A stretch of 64,000 nt of DNA from Diplosphaera chodatii (taxonomy: Eukaryota; Chlorophyta; Trebouxiophyceae; Prasiolales; Stichococcaceae): NCBI GenBank assembly GCA_032358165.1, contig JAALGY010000017.1:2666001-2730000 (forward strand). The letters are read 5' to 3'. This document shows, piece by piece, positions 37,910 through 50,901 of the stretch. The notes under the pieces were generated by a model. It was not told where the DNA came from and made no database searches. It was given only the letters and a program-made list of their open reading frames with translations. How positions within the stretch are numbered: the stretch's first letter is position 1; every line of letters starts with the position of its first letter. The translations under genes and the position numbers were made by a program.

Positions 37910-40900
37910 CTACAGGGTGTTCTGCACCGTCAGCATCTGCTCGCCCATGAGCGCGGCTGTCGGCGCATCCAGGCTGTTGTCCACAATGCCTGGCGGCCTG
38001 TGCTGCTTGCCCGCGCCCACCGCCAGAAACTTCTGCTCCATGCTGCTCGGCTGCAACCACAGCAACAGCATGGCTTGCCCCTTCACACTCACCAAGTGAT
38101 GTGGCCGATGACATGTGTTGTGCAACTCGGACACCCATGCTGCGCAGCCGGGTGGCTACCTGGCCGCCCTTGCTTGCCGGCAGGGAGTAGTCGACGCGCT
38201 GCTCCTCCAGGGTGGTCACCACCATGCGCATGATGTCCGACTTGTTGGAGAACACCCGCCCGCGGTCCATACCTGCAAGGAGCATGACTTTGATGCGGAA
38301 ACGTGCTCGGGTTCAGAAAATGGCTCTACATTAACGAACATTAAACTCAAGCACGCCATGTCGACACACACCAGCATGCATAGCACGGCCACAACTAGCA
38401 TGGCCTGCAAACATGCATGCCGCCTGCGTTGGGTTGCACCCGGGCTCCAGATGACTAGAGCGGGGACGCACCATTGTAGCTGTTTTCCCACCAAATGGAG
38501 ATCGCCATCTTCAGTGGAGCAGGTGTGTCCTTGCAGTTGACGGCGCATGCCCCAGTAAAATCCTGCAGCAGTGACAGCTACATCACTCGGGGTGCTTGTG
38601 CGCTGCAGACGCGGTAGCGGTTACTTCAAGCTGAGCCGCAGCGCCGCAGTCATTCTGACGAGTGATCACCGCTCCTATCCTCTATCACCTTGCAGAAGTG
38701 TGCGTTGCAACCGACCTGTGAAGCCTCCACATGCGCCCGCAGCCGTTCTCGCAGCGTGTCGAAGATTGCCTGTGGTGTTGCACCGTCCACCACCACCTGT
38801 GCAGGCAGTGAAATGTTAGTCACTAGAACTCCAAGGTTGCTTCTCTGCTGGCATTGTCGGCTGCGGCACCAGTGCCCAGGTTGACTTGCTGGGTGGCCGA
38901 CAGCAGTGCTAGGAGCACATCCTCACCGGCTGACTGCTACTGTCCAGTGGAAAGCTCCACATGCAAGAGCACGTTTCACACAGGATAGCACGACACGGGG
39001 CGCACCGCAAAAGCCTCGTTATGAGGCCCAGAGCGGGCAATGTTGACGACGCCCAGGGTGGACATGACGATGTTGGGGAACAGGAACCGCCCGCCGTCGG
39101 GGCGCATCAGCGTCGTGTTCAGCAGCGCTATTTCCTCGACCTGCATGCGGCTAGCCATTTGAGGTCACAGCATACGGATGTGCAGATTAATTGAGGGTGA
39201 TGCCAATATATGAGTATTGGCATGAGCGGTATCGGGTGATGGCAAGCAGCATGGTAATGCACATGTCTGGTGCAGACAGAAGCAGCAAAGCAACAGGGTC
39301 TCTCACGATGTAAAAGTCGGTCTGGGAGCCAATGAAGATGCCGTCTCCGACATCAAAGGGGTGCACCACGAACAGGAACACCACGGACTCATAGATCGTG
39401 CGAATAGAGTTGGCGAACACGAAGGCGCCCGCGACCACGCAGCTGCTGAACTGCAGCCATGCCGCCCGCAGGTTGATCTGCAGCCAGGCAACCAGACACA
39501 AGGTCCATGCAAGGTCCATGCAAGGTCCATGCTAAGCTGGTGCGCTCAACTTGCATGTGGATGCTGATGCTGATGTTGACGCTTTATGAAGGGGTAGACA
39601 TACATGCGGTCTTACCTGCCAGATCATCAGGTACAGGAACAGGAACAGCGCCTGCACCACCACTGCCATGAAGCGCTCCAGCTTCCCGACCACCGTTCGG
39701 GCGTCCTTGAGCGTGGCGGCGAGGTTGGCGCGGTTTTGCACGATGCCACACACGCACTCCTGCACATCCTGCGCATCTGAAGCCGTGGGGTAAGATATAT
39801 GCCCTGAATTCACCGCACCACATGGCCAGCTGCAGCCAGCTGTAAGGAACACAGGCCAAGGCAGCTGTAGCAGGATGCATGTGTCAATAGTCCATGGTTC
39901 TGTTGTGATCCAGGTTTCATGCTTCACGGCAACGCAGGGCCGCACATGCTGGGAGACCTTGCCACGCTGATTGACGTCCAGCATCTCGAACGCCTCCGCA
40001 GCCGCCGCCGCTTCCATGAAGCCCTGCACAACCAGAGGAGGGTCAACAACTGCGCCAAGTGTTGGGCTGACAGTGTCATTCATCAGTGTCTGCCGTTAAT
40101 CGAACGCTCCGCACATATCCAGGACATAACCTGAGCAGGCATATGCTGGCAGCTGCGTTTGCCTTCGATACAAGCTCATACTGCTCACTTCCAGGTCGTC
40201 AAGCACGATGTGGTGCTTGTGCTGGTGGCTGTCCTTTCGTGGCCCGCGGACATTGTGATACAGGTAGAATGCCAACTTCTTGGCCTCCGCCTACAGCAGG
40301 CACCAGTACGCTTTTCAGTCCTACCATAATGTTGCCGAATATCCATCTAGGGCTGTATGTCAAGGGGAGCATCTTGCCACAGAAAACATGATTCAGGGCT
40401 GCACCCATGGACTAGACAGGCACATACCAGAGTTTGCAACATGCAGGCATTGGCAATGGCTAATCACCTCGGATGATATCTCGGAGGAAGGTGCATTCGC
40501 CATGTTCAGACGGTCCGCGAGGTTCAGGCGCAGCGCATTCCGACGGATGTGCTGCTCCACCTGTACATAGTAGCAGCTGTGGATCAGCCATGTGCGCTCA
40601 AGAAGTCTCATGTAAATCCATCCATCCAAGACGTCTTCTTGACCACGTACAGCTGGCCGTCCAGCGATCAGTGTATGGGGCACTAATTCGTGCCATGTGT
40701 ACCTTGTGCAGCTTGCTGAGTAGCTGCAGCTCGTCACCCTGCGCCGGGCTGCGCAGTGCTGAGAACACCTCGGCCTGCAGAGACATTAAACACCATCCTG
40801 CCTGAGCTCATCCGAGGGGCAAGTAGGCAATTGCTGAGGAAACTCGCTGCCGTGCCACATGCAGGTGGGCGAAACACCCAACATTCGGCATCACAGCCAG

Positions 40901-43900
40901 CCGTCCACCCCGACACCTTTTCGCCCTCTGGCAGCATGTTGGAGTCCAGCCGCGATGGCGCGCTGCGTGCGCTGTGCTGTGAACGTTGCGACCCCATGGA
41001 ACGTGCCGAAAAGCGCTTCCTGGCTGCTGGCCTGCAGCCGGATTATAGGGAAATACGCTTCGCTCCCCAAGCTGTACTGTCTTTTGCTGGCATATGCAGC
41101 AGCAAGACCATTGCAGGTGCAGGACCAAACAAACACTGACCAGACTGATGACTGACCTTGCGAGCCCATGCACTGAGTTTTGACACAGGGACAAGTGCCC
41201 AAGGCAGCGGATGACATGCAACCACACCTGGCCATGTTCAGCGGCGGCGGCGGCAGCGGCGCGTCTGGGTCCATGCTGGAGTTTGCTCTCACGCGCGGTG
41301 CAGCGCCCCAGGGGCTGTCACCTGTCGGCAGCAGCGCCGCCCTCGCGCCCCGCAACATCTGGTCTGTTGCGTCTGCAGCCCAACGAGGGGTTCATGAGCT
41401 ACCTCTCGACCGGTGCTATCATATCATCATATCATATCATCATATCATATGTCTCCGCTGAAGCTTTACAGCTCGACGGGTCCAATTGACCGTGGGTTAT
41501 GTGCTGCATGTGCGTGAAATGTGCAAAGGTCGAATACATGCAGCATTCCAGGGATGCAAACTCTGGCACATGTGCCTACGCACCCAGCAGCGGCACCTCC
41601 GAGCTGACGGATCCAGCGGACCCCGCCCGCCGCATGGGCGAGTAGTCCCGCAGCACGTGCGGCGGCAGCGACGCCAGGTTGGGCGCCAGCGGCGGCGGCT
41701 GCATCGTGTGGAGGCTCGTCGGCTCCGGCGGCTGCGTCGCCTGAAGGTCTGCCAGCTGTACGCTGCGTGGCGGCCCTGCAGCACCTGCTGATCCTTCGGC
41801 GGGATGCATGATTGCATGGTGCTGCAGCTGTGCAATCAATTGGACCCAATGTTATTTGACAATCCTTCACAGGTTGGCTAATTGCAACGGGGCTTCACCT
41901 GGTGGCTGCAGGGCTCCTGCTGCTGCACTGGGGGAGCCACCTGCTGGGGCGGCAAAGGACACCCCGAAGGAGCTGTTGTAGGCCTCAACCGCCGGCGCGG
42001 GCGCTGGCGGCGGCTGCTGCGCGCTGCTGCCGATGCTGAGGCGTGTGGCGCCCAGCGGCTGCGGCCGCGGCGGGAAGCTCGGTGGCGGCAGCGGCGGCTG
42101 GTTCAACAGGCTCGGCAGCTGCTGCATTGCAATGACAAATCTACCTGGTGTATGGCACACAGAATGCTCATGTGTACCATCAAACCATGCCGAAGCTCGG
42201 TAAATGGGATCTGTCAAATCACCGAGCTTTAAGAGCATATGATGTATGCATAGACTCAGTGGGGAGTCATGTAGACAAGGACCCCGTGCCAAACCTGCCG
42301 TGGCCTTGGCTGAATGACCGGCAGGGACTCGTCTGCAAAGTACGACGACTGATCATCCTGGCCCCTGCTGTTGGCTGCTTCTGCTGCTGCGCCCCTGCTG
42401 GATGCGTCTGCCTCTATCTCCAAGGTGCCCTTGCTGGAGTCAAACAGCGGGTTGTCGCGGCTGGGGTCGTCAAAGAGAGGGTTTGACGCCATGCCGCCAG
42501 GCTGCGACACGGGTCCATCGCCCTCAGGGTTTGCTGCCACCGCCACTGCTGCTGCCACCGCGGCCGCGGCGCTGTTGCGGCGGCTCACGCTGCCGCCGCT
42601 GCTGTTCAGCATGCTCTTGAACTTGCCCTTCATCTGTAGAAGGTGCAGCAGTGGCATGAACAACAGGAAGCACACAGTCTGACCTTCATGTGGCATTCGC
42701 GAACTCACTAATGACCGATGGTGACAAAAGCGTGGCAGGTCTGGAGTGCTAATTCTCAACATACCATGAAGCTGGCGAACGACTTCTGGGGATTTTTCAT
42801 GAAGCCACCTTCCTCGGACGCCTGGTCGCTGCTGGTCTCAGACCACTCCCGCGGCTTTGCCAGCAGCGTCAGCAGATACTCCTGCGCAGGCCAGCCACGC
42901 ATGTCAGGACTTCTGCTCGATATGCACACATGCTAGACCCGGTACCTGTGTGCAATGCACAGGCAGCTGATCCTGGTTCTGCGTTTACTGGGTTGCGGTG
43001 AATCGTGTAACGACGATTCAGGTACCCCGATCCTGCTCTTGAAATCCCTGCCGGCTGCCAGAGCCGCACCTTGTGCAGCGCGTCCTGCAGCTTGTCGAAG
43101 TGCGCTGCCTTGTGGAAGCGGCTGGACAGCATCTTGGCGATGATGGTCTTCAGCAGGCTGCCCGTCATGAAGACCACCTGCATAGGCGGTGTCAAGCGCT
43201 GGGGAGTGCCAGCAGCGCCAAACGCAAGCAAACCCTCACTACGCCGACAGACCCCACCTCACCGCTAGGTGGCGACTACATGGATAGCCTAGGTGTCTGC
43301 ACTAGAAGTATGAGCAGGCTGTGGGCCTTATGCTTCAGCATCTTGATTGCTGCATGTCTGTGTTGTTTGAGGACGACCGGCATGGCAGCATGTGTTTAAC
43401 TATCAGGCCTCACCTGGCAGCCCAGCAGGCGCAGCACGATGATGTGCGTCCTGCGGATGGTGCGCAGCTTCCAGTGGCCTGTGCCAAACAGCCCCGCAAA
43501 GAGCGCGCACATGAAGCCCGCCCGCAGCAGCCGCTCCACACCAGCCTGCCCAGGGAGGTGATTGAATAAAGACAACTGTGATTTTGTCTGGGAACCGCAA
43601 AGCAATGCTGATACAGCGGAGTTCACGCTTACAATTGCCATTGCCATGACAAGGCAAGGGCGGCTGCTGCACGCTGATCTCACGTGCAGTCCATGCAAGC
43701 GGTGAGTCTGTGACTCTAACATCACAGAGACGCACCCTGGTGCCGATGACGAAGTAGACGACCTTGTGCTGCGCAAAAAGGCCGCCCTTCTCCACCAGCA
43801 CCACGAGCACCTGCAAGGAAGGGGCACCTCGTCTTTCAGGGCACAGCCGGCAGCTCCTCATTGTTGCGAGCCGCAATGATGCATGCACACGTGTGACAGG

Positions 43901-46900
43901 TAGTCAAACCTGATGCATTCAGAGATCCCAGCTTGCCGCAGTTGTGAGGATACATTACGCTTGTCACAACAACCGTCAGTCTGGCAGAGCAGGCCGCTCA
44001 CATGCATGATGTACCAGGCGATGATGAAAGACGGCGTAAGCCCGGCCGCAAAGAAGCACCAGCGGGTCAGGAACTTGTGCACTTCCATCGACTTGTAGCT
44101 GTATGCTGGCGCAGTGTCTGTTGCCGCCACATGCACCTTCACTCACCACTGGCATCAGGACCACGAGCCTGGCAGTTGCCATGGACATTCTCTGCAGCAT
44201 GCAGTCATGGCTGAACGCTGTAGATCCAGCAGCAAACTCATTCAACGAGCAGTTGCATCCTAAGGGCACTCTTACTGTGGTGGAGAAGTGGAACTGCGGC
44301 ACCAGCAGCAGCGTCAGGGCAGCGGCCAGTGCGAGGATGCTGAACGTCGCTGGCACCGCGGCGCGCCAGAATGCAAAGCGCTTGTACCACGGCCGCCTGA
44401 CTGTCTCTGCATCTTCTTCCTCGTCAAGATCGAACACTGATCTGGAAGCCACAGAGCCTGCACGACACAGCGCTATGCTGCTCGACATTCCCCGCAGTGC
44501 CTCCTGGTCACATTGCACATGTTACAGTCGTGAGCCAGGGTGTGCGAGCCAAGCCAAGTGAGCAATGTTTTGCTGTTTTCTGCGCCCTGATGTGCGATGC
44601 TTCAAGGCCCACCTTCTGGTATGGGCACCTCGGCACCGTTGGCGGACACTCTCACTGACGTGCGCCGCCTCGCCGGCAGGATGAGCGCCATCATGGACTC
44701 CCGGAACCGGGCGCGGGGCTTCGCTGGGCTTGCTCCCACCGCCGGCGGCGGCACCCCGAAGATCACCCCGGGGCCGCCGCCGTCCTCGTCGTCGACGATC
44801 GTCGGCAGGCTGCCGCGCGAGAGCACGCTGTCGCGCTTGCGGGGCGCTGCGCCGCCGGCCACAGAGTAGCGCGCCGGCAGCCTGCAGCGGAACGGGACGC
44901 CTTGACTCACACGCATGCTCATCATGGCCGCAAACACGTGCAGGTGCTGTGGCATCAGAGAGTGGACCCATGTACCTCATGAGAACGGACCTCCTGCGTT
45001 GATCGTAGTGTGACATGTGACAGGCGCAAACCTGCTGTGGGGCATTGCTGGGAGTCGACGCTGCACCTGAAAGAGGAGGTCTTGCGGGTGGCACGGATGG
45101 GGCGCCGCCGGAAGGTGGGCTGCCCCACCCGCTCCACCAGCTCCGCCTCCGTCTCAACCGGCTCAGGGACCGCCTCTGGCAGGCCCCCCAGCTCTGTGCG
45201 CAGGTAACAATCATCACTTGCTTGGCTGCTCAGCCATTGCACCACCTGTCAGTAGCACCTCGATAAAGTAGGGACAGCGCCTCAAGACAACTGCTTGTTG
45301 GCATGCTTCCAGCACCAAACAGCCTGTTCTACCTGACACCGCATCGTCCTCGCCGGGGCCATCGTTTGCCTTGACGTCCCCCCTGTAGCTGACGTGGCTG
45401 CGGCCGGAGCGCCCCGACTGCTGCGAGGTGGCCGACCCGGGGCGGTGGTGCTCCCGCTCGGGGCTGTCAGACCCCGCGCCCGAGGGCCGGCCCCTGTGCG
45501 TGGGGCTCTCGGATGCGGCTGACGTCCGGCGGCTGGTGTGGCGGCTGGAGTGGCGGCTGCTGGCGCGGCTGCTGTGGGCGCTGCCACCTCGCCCCTCGCC
45601 ATGAGCTGCAGCTGCAGCCACATCAGGCGTTAGCTTGCATGCTGAACTGCAACCGCTCAATCGCCCAGGTCAACCTGAATGCACGACGCCCAGGCGTCTT
45701 AATAGTATGCTGACTCAATCACCGAGCAGGTGTGATGATATTTCTGAGGATGGTCCAGTGACATTCTTGGCGGCACCTGGGTAGGCATGGCGATTGCGCT
45801 CCAGGGCGCGCTGCTCGATGCTGCTGCGGTGCTCCGGGTAGAAGCGGCCCCGCGCCCGTGCATCGGGCGACCGGCTCACATGCCTGCATTGCAGCGGGCC
45901 GCTCTGCTCAGTGGAGAAGCAAAGGACCTTACTGGCACTGACCGATAACATCCGGGAACCGAAGACATCCAGTGCGCTTCTTCAAGGAACACCGATGGCC
46001 AGATAGCTGACATGCTCCCCATCTCAAGTCAAAGCGCCTGCATATCATGCAGTGATAGGTCCCCTGCAGGGCATGTTCATACACCTGCTGTGGCGGCGGC
46101 CCAGGCGGTCGTCCCACTCCTCGCCGTCAGACGGGCTGCTATTGGAGCTGCTGCCGCTGCTGCCACTGCCGGAGCCCTGCGAGCGGCGCGCTATTCCACC
46201 TGGGCGGTGCGGGCTGCTGGAGTGGCGAGCGCTGCCGACGCTGTGGTGGGACCCAGCACTCGCGCCCCCGGGCGAACGGGGGCGGCTTCCAGGTATGTGC
46301 CCGGCGTCACTGTATGATCATCATTAATATAGTCTGCTCAGGTCAGAAACTCTAGGGAAGCTCTAGTGCTACGAGAGGCCCCTCTCAAGTATCACTTGCT
46401 GGGTGCTTTCAGGTGCGAGCAGACTGCAGGCGCACCTGCCATAGGACACCTCCCGCAGGCGGGAGCCATGGTGGCTGGGCGACGACGGGCCGAAGCCCGC
46501 GTGCTGGCCCCAGCCGCTGTGCTGGTGGTACGGGCCGCCACTGCCGCCGGCGCCACCTGCAGAACAGCAGCGCAGGCCACACTTCAAGCACCATGCCACG
46601 TCCGCGCAGCAGCTCACCAGGGTTTGCTTGAAATGTGTGGTCGCAGCGATGAGAGCTGCACAGCAATGGTATCCAAGACAGCATCAACCCGCACTGCTTT
46701 TTCATCCAGTGGACACCGTCGACACAACCAAGCTGCTGCCTTTTGACCGAGACGGTATGTCCGTTACCACTGAGCCCACCTTCACTGTCATGCCCCTCCT
46801 CCCCATACACGCCGCGCGCTCCAGACGCTCTGTAGCGCTCATTGTCCTGATACGCGGCCGCAATCAGCACCTCCTCGAGCGGAGCGTTGCCCGAGCCGGA

Positions 46901-46921
46901 CATCCCGCACACGGGAGTCAC
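37910..46921 (-). CDS. MscS-like mechanosensitive channel (MSL4-10 type), 29 exons, 1363 residues
   Basis: Membrane-tension-gated channel. Exons: 46921-46780, 46556-46436, 46285-46085, 45883-45777, 45605-45333, 45193-45067, 44881-44613, 44457-44276, 44091-44002, 43810-43736, 43545-43414, 43177-43070, 42881-42765, 42633-42319, 42121-41899, 41775-41584, 41372-41228, 40971-40917, 40774-40703, 40560-40468, 40290-40189, 40023-39958, 39768-39616, 39477-39307, 39140-39006, 38796-38716, 38562-38472, 38272-38160, 38050-37910. Residues 1-413 are disordered and Ser/Arg/Gly-rich. TM1-4 follow (about 440-573; FWRAAVPATFSILALAAALT, WCFFAAGLTPSFIIAWYIM), then a cytosolic linker of about 380 residues with Pro-rich inserts. 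TM5 is FMAVVVQALFLFLYLMIW. The pore helix TM6 contains CVVAGAFVFANSIRTIYESV and VVHPFDVGDGIFI, the MscS hallmark, followed by the beta domain (VEEIALLNTTLM). Longer than typical plant MSLs (about 700-900). Confidence 0.9.
39499..39533. repeat. Three tandem copies of an 11-bp unit in an MscS-like gene intron
   Basis: The unit AAGGTCCATGC is repeated three times in the intron between exons 39768-39616 and 39477-39307. It is a minor simple tandem repeat close to the acceptor side. Confidence 0.8.
41420..41453. repeat. ATC/ATCAT microsatellite-like tract
   Basis: An interrupted run of TATCA and TCA units lies in the MscS-like gene intron between exons 41775-41584 and 41372-41228. It is simple-sequence DNA with no coding meaning. 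Confidence 0.75.
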
Positions 46922-48873
46922 CCCTCAAGGTCGTCAACTGCCAGCACTAGTCTGGAGCTCGCTAGAAACGGCAGCATGGCAGGTCTCATTGTTTCAGGTC
47001 GGTTTCAGCTGCTTTCAGGGCCTTCAAACCGGCCTGCACCTCCGTGCAATGTGAGCGAGCCCCAGTCACAGAGGGTGAGCGCCGCAATCAGGTATCCATG
47101 CGCACCGGCAAGAATGATATGCGTTAGAGTGAGAATGGCCAGCACTCTTGGAAGGGGTGCACAACGGGCCAGACAGGCGATGCAAGCTGCTGACCTGCTG
47201 GCGTCACGTCAGCAGCGATCAGTTTGACCGCCGGGAGACAGCGCTATCGACAGAGGACAAACCAGCCTCGATTATTGTCAAAATATGATCTGCAAATAAA
47301 ATCAACATATCAAAAGTGTGCGCTACGATGTGGCAGGCAAACATGCTGCAGTTGACCTGGCACTGCTGGATTGCAGAGGTGCACATCTGCACGGTCACGC
47401 AGCAGATGCGATCACGCTAACATACAGACCTCAACATGCATTCTACTGGCATCTTAGCTGTCCGTCATCAGATGCAGAGGACCGCATGATGGCAGCAGCC
47501 CTGAGTGCACGCATCTGCGAAGGTGCAGCTGCTGAGTGCCGCCTACAAACTGACACCCGCGAGCCCTTAGCATGATGAATGTGACACATTGATAAGCACT
47601 TGCATATTGGTCTGACACTGCACGCTGCAGCAGCTTGTCGTTTGGTTCCTACGCCGTTGCTACAGGCACTCCAGACAGAGCGGCCTCGCGCCCGCTGTGA
47701 TCAAACAAGCAGATCAGCAAGGAAAGAACTAAGCTATATCATGTTTCAGGCTGAACCCGTCCATCCTGGGCCAAGGTCGCCTGTGCGCACGGGTCGGCTT
47801 GTGTGGAGGCCTTTGTGCGCGGCATGCAGGTCGTGTGAGGGCTGGAGAGTTCATTGACAATCTGAGGGTCCAAACGCAATGGGATGCTGCGCAGAAATAC
47901 TCGACGCAGTTTCAGCCATCGACATCATCTTGATCGAGCTGCTGGGACAAGGACCACAGCGCATGGCGCGCAGCTGTTCAGACCAGGGCTATGTATGGGA
48001 CAACACCATTGACACCAAACAAAGCCTTCAGATCCACGTCACCGTCACACCTGCCATCGCCAGCGTGACTCGATCCGGAGCTGGCAAGCCAGGAAACGCA
48101 ACAGGAGAACCGACTGCAGCAGCGAGGGAAGGCTTCTGGTTACAACTCTGATGGTGCCTATTTATTGCCATTTCCCCGCTGACCTCGATCAAACCCCGGG
48201 CGCACGCCGCGGAGCGCCGCAGCAGATAGAACTTGCACTGCCAAACCTGTAGAAGCGGTGGTTCACAGAGCCTGTATTGGAACGGTCAGGGGTCAGCCAG
48301 GAAGCAAAACTGCCTGCAGACAAGTCTGTGGGTGGGTGATCTCTCCTCTTCGCATGCGTTGCAGTACGCCGTTTGTGCCTGAGTTCCGCGGGCGTTGCGC
48401 TTGCGATCAGCTACAATCATCATGTCCTTGCCTGGCCCGCATGGGCTGCGTCATTAGGATGCAAGCGCGCGCGATGTCACGTGGGCTGACGCCGAGTGTG
48501 CAAAGCTGATATGCTCATTTCCGAGAGCAGGCCGCTGCAAATGCTTGCACCTGAAGCATCGTGCGTCCAATGAGGTTCATGCGCGCGCGGTTGCCTCTTC
48601 AGCTGCCTGTAGCACGCAACTCACACAAGTTGCGAAGCCACATGAAAGTCTACCATCGCGGCATACAGCGTGTAAGCGCGGGCAGTGACCTCCGCACAAA
48701 GCCGCTGGTAGCATCGTGCAGCGGTGCATCAGCCCCGATCGCTGCTCCTGCTCACTTCTGATATGGTGCCAGCTTGACAGGGGCCTCTGAGGCACCCGTT
48801 CGCTATCCGATTCCATCCAGTTGACAAGATCTTGCTTCGCAGGCAGCCAGAGGGCATCACTGGCTGATCGAGG
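46922..48873. other. Longest gap: divergent region between MscS-like and S40-like genes
   Basis: 1952 bases without a supported exon. Open frames here (for example 47318-47575 and 47879-48151) have no recognisable motif and no phase-compatible partners that I could find. An AT-rich patch lies near 47265-47315. Upstream exons of the S40-like gene, both promoters or an unrecognised non-coding gene could be hidden here. Confidence 0.35.
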
Positions 48874-50901
48874 GTGGTCTGGACGCCTAAAGCCCTTGCA
48901 GCGTCTTGTTGGGTGGAGTGCCGCTTGGCGGCCGGCAGTCGCAAACCCCAGCGCTGCATGCGGGCCGCACAGGTGAAGCCCCAGGCAGCAGCGCAGCAGG
49001 CTCGCACGCACCCGGCCCCCGCCCACTTGCCGCCGCAGCCGACGCTGTCGCCTGAGCAGCTTGCGGGCGGCTCCACTCCTCTGAAACAGCAACTACCGGG
49101 ATTCACTGCCGCACCCGCCACCCCCGCAGCGCGCGCCACAGCAGCGAGGCTGCCCTCCTGGACGGCAGCCAGCTTCGGGGCGGCAGCCGTCATGCCCGGG
49201 GGCACCGTCAACCTGGAGCTGTCCGAGGACGCGCTGTTTCCGGAGGAGTTTGACGGTCAGGTCAGCGGTCGCCAATGAGCCACTTCTCAAGACCGACAAC
49301 TTGCTGCCTCTGCCTCCCACTCCGTCTGTAGGCACTTCTGTCGACTGGAAGCACTCCTTAGAGGTCGACTCTATTCGACCTGGGCGCCTTGCGCACAGGA
49401 CCCTGCCCTGGGGGACGAAATGTCTTCAGACGGCGAGGACGAGGCGCAGTTCACGCCGCAGCAGCAGCGCCCAGCAGCAGCTTTGGGTACCCCCGGCAGC
49501 GCGGCCCGAAGCACTCCAGGGCTGCCCAGCAGCGGGGCCGCCGCCGACAGCGGCTCAGACAGCTCCGACGAGGACATCGGCACCGAGTTCGCGCAGGCGG
49601 CGGAGCTGCACCGCAGCAGCAGCGCCGGCGGACTGGCAGGTGGGCCCATGAACAGCAAAGCCCGCACTCCTTTCCACGCCGTGCCCCATCACCAGGCCAT
49701 CACTACTGCATGAGCGTGGCCAAACAGTCTGCATTGCCGTTCATGATGCTCGCACATGCGAGTTCAATGCGTCGTGCAGGAGCGGCATCGGTGTCCCCCG
49801 CCGGCGCCCGCACCCCCAGCGCCCTGGGCACGCCGGTCAGCGCGAGCAGCGGGGCGCCAGACGCCCCCGGCAGCGGCGGCGGCGGCGGGGGCCAGGAGGG
49901 GCTCATACCCGCTTTCGGCGCCACCCCGGCGCGGCCCCCTCCCCAGGCCCGCGCGGTGTCCATCGCCTCCCCCGTGCCCTCGTCCCGCAAGAAGCTGGCC
50001 ATCGACTCCGCAGGCTCGAAGCTGGGCACGTCGGTGCCGATCGCCATCCCCATGGGGCTGCGGGAGGATCGGGACTCCACGCCCGACTCGCCCGAGGAGC
50101 CGGGGGGCATCCACGCCGCCACCTTCGTGCCGCCGCACATGCTGGAGTCGGTGCGCTCCGGCGCGCTGGACGCCTCCAACTCGGTGCAGGTGCAGCCGGT
50201 GCGGCTGTAACTCGAAGTCCAGTTCTGATGAGCCGGGTTGCACTCTTCCGTGTGATGCTGATGAGCTCGCCCAGTGAGGGGTGCGCAAGTTCCGAGTGCA
50301 CAAGTTCGAAGTCCTGCCTCGCCACCAGCAGTTTGAGTCTGTTGTATGGCAGGGAAGGTCTGCTGGGCAATGCAGCCTTGTTGAGCAAGGGTTGCCTGAC
50401 ACGCCAAGCAGGGCACCTCGCCGGCGGCCAGCCTGAAGCGGGAGCGCCTGGTCAACCGCAACGCCATCCTGCGCCGCACCGGCTTCCTGGAGGGCTCCCA
50501 GGGCGCCGCCTTCCTGGGTGCGCCCCCCACCTAGAGTCCCAGACTAGTCCCACCAAGTCCCTTGCTCACCACTGCAGTTGCCTTGCAGACAGCAGCCTCA
50601 CAGTAGGATCATCTCCTCCACATGGGGCATGGCACAGCAGGCGCAGGGTGCGACTTTTGTATGCGCTCGACTGGTGCTACTACCAGACCAGGCAGAATCG
50701 TATACACAGCAGTACCTCAACCTGCGCTGGGTGTGGCCTCAGCATCATGCCTCATGCGTCACCGACTGAGATTGTGTGCTCCTGCGTGCAGAGACGATGG
50801 ACCCCATCCGCGAGTCGGCCTTCGAGTCGCTGCCACCACCCCTTGCTACCCCGGGCGCGCTGTCGCGTGCGCTGGGCACAGCCGCCGGCAGCTCAGTGTG
50901 A
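48874..50901 (+). CDS. S40/DUF584-like (senescence-regulator-like) disordered protein
   Basis: Exons 48874-49260, 49399-49639, 49780-50189, 50412-50517 and 50792-50901 close in frame at 417 residues. Most of the protein is low-complexity Ala/Ser/Pro/Gly. It contains an acidic patch (MSSDGEDEAQ, SDSSDEDIGTEF) and many Thr-Pro/Ser-Pro dipeptides that could be kinase targets. The only conserved-looking part is near the C-terminus: ATFVPPHMLESVR, then LKRERLVNRNAILRRTGFLE. This follows the layout of plant S40 (DUF584) proteins, where VPPH is followed by an R-x-x-VRNAIWxxTGF-like end. The S40 link is inference from those short motifs. The start is uncertain: an acceptor at 48972 could join an unseen upstream exon. 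Confidence 0.55.

Noticed and set aside
47318..48151. Small plus-strand open frames as genes
   Set aside because: They have no homology-like motifs, no good splice partners and no better length than chance frames.
49703..50530. A 275-residue minus-strand open frame
   Set aside because: It overlaps the S40-like exons, whose plus-strand phases close correctly, and it lacks any domain.
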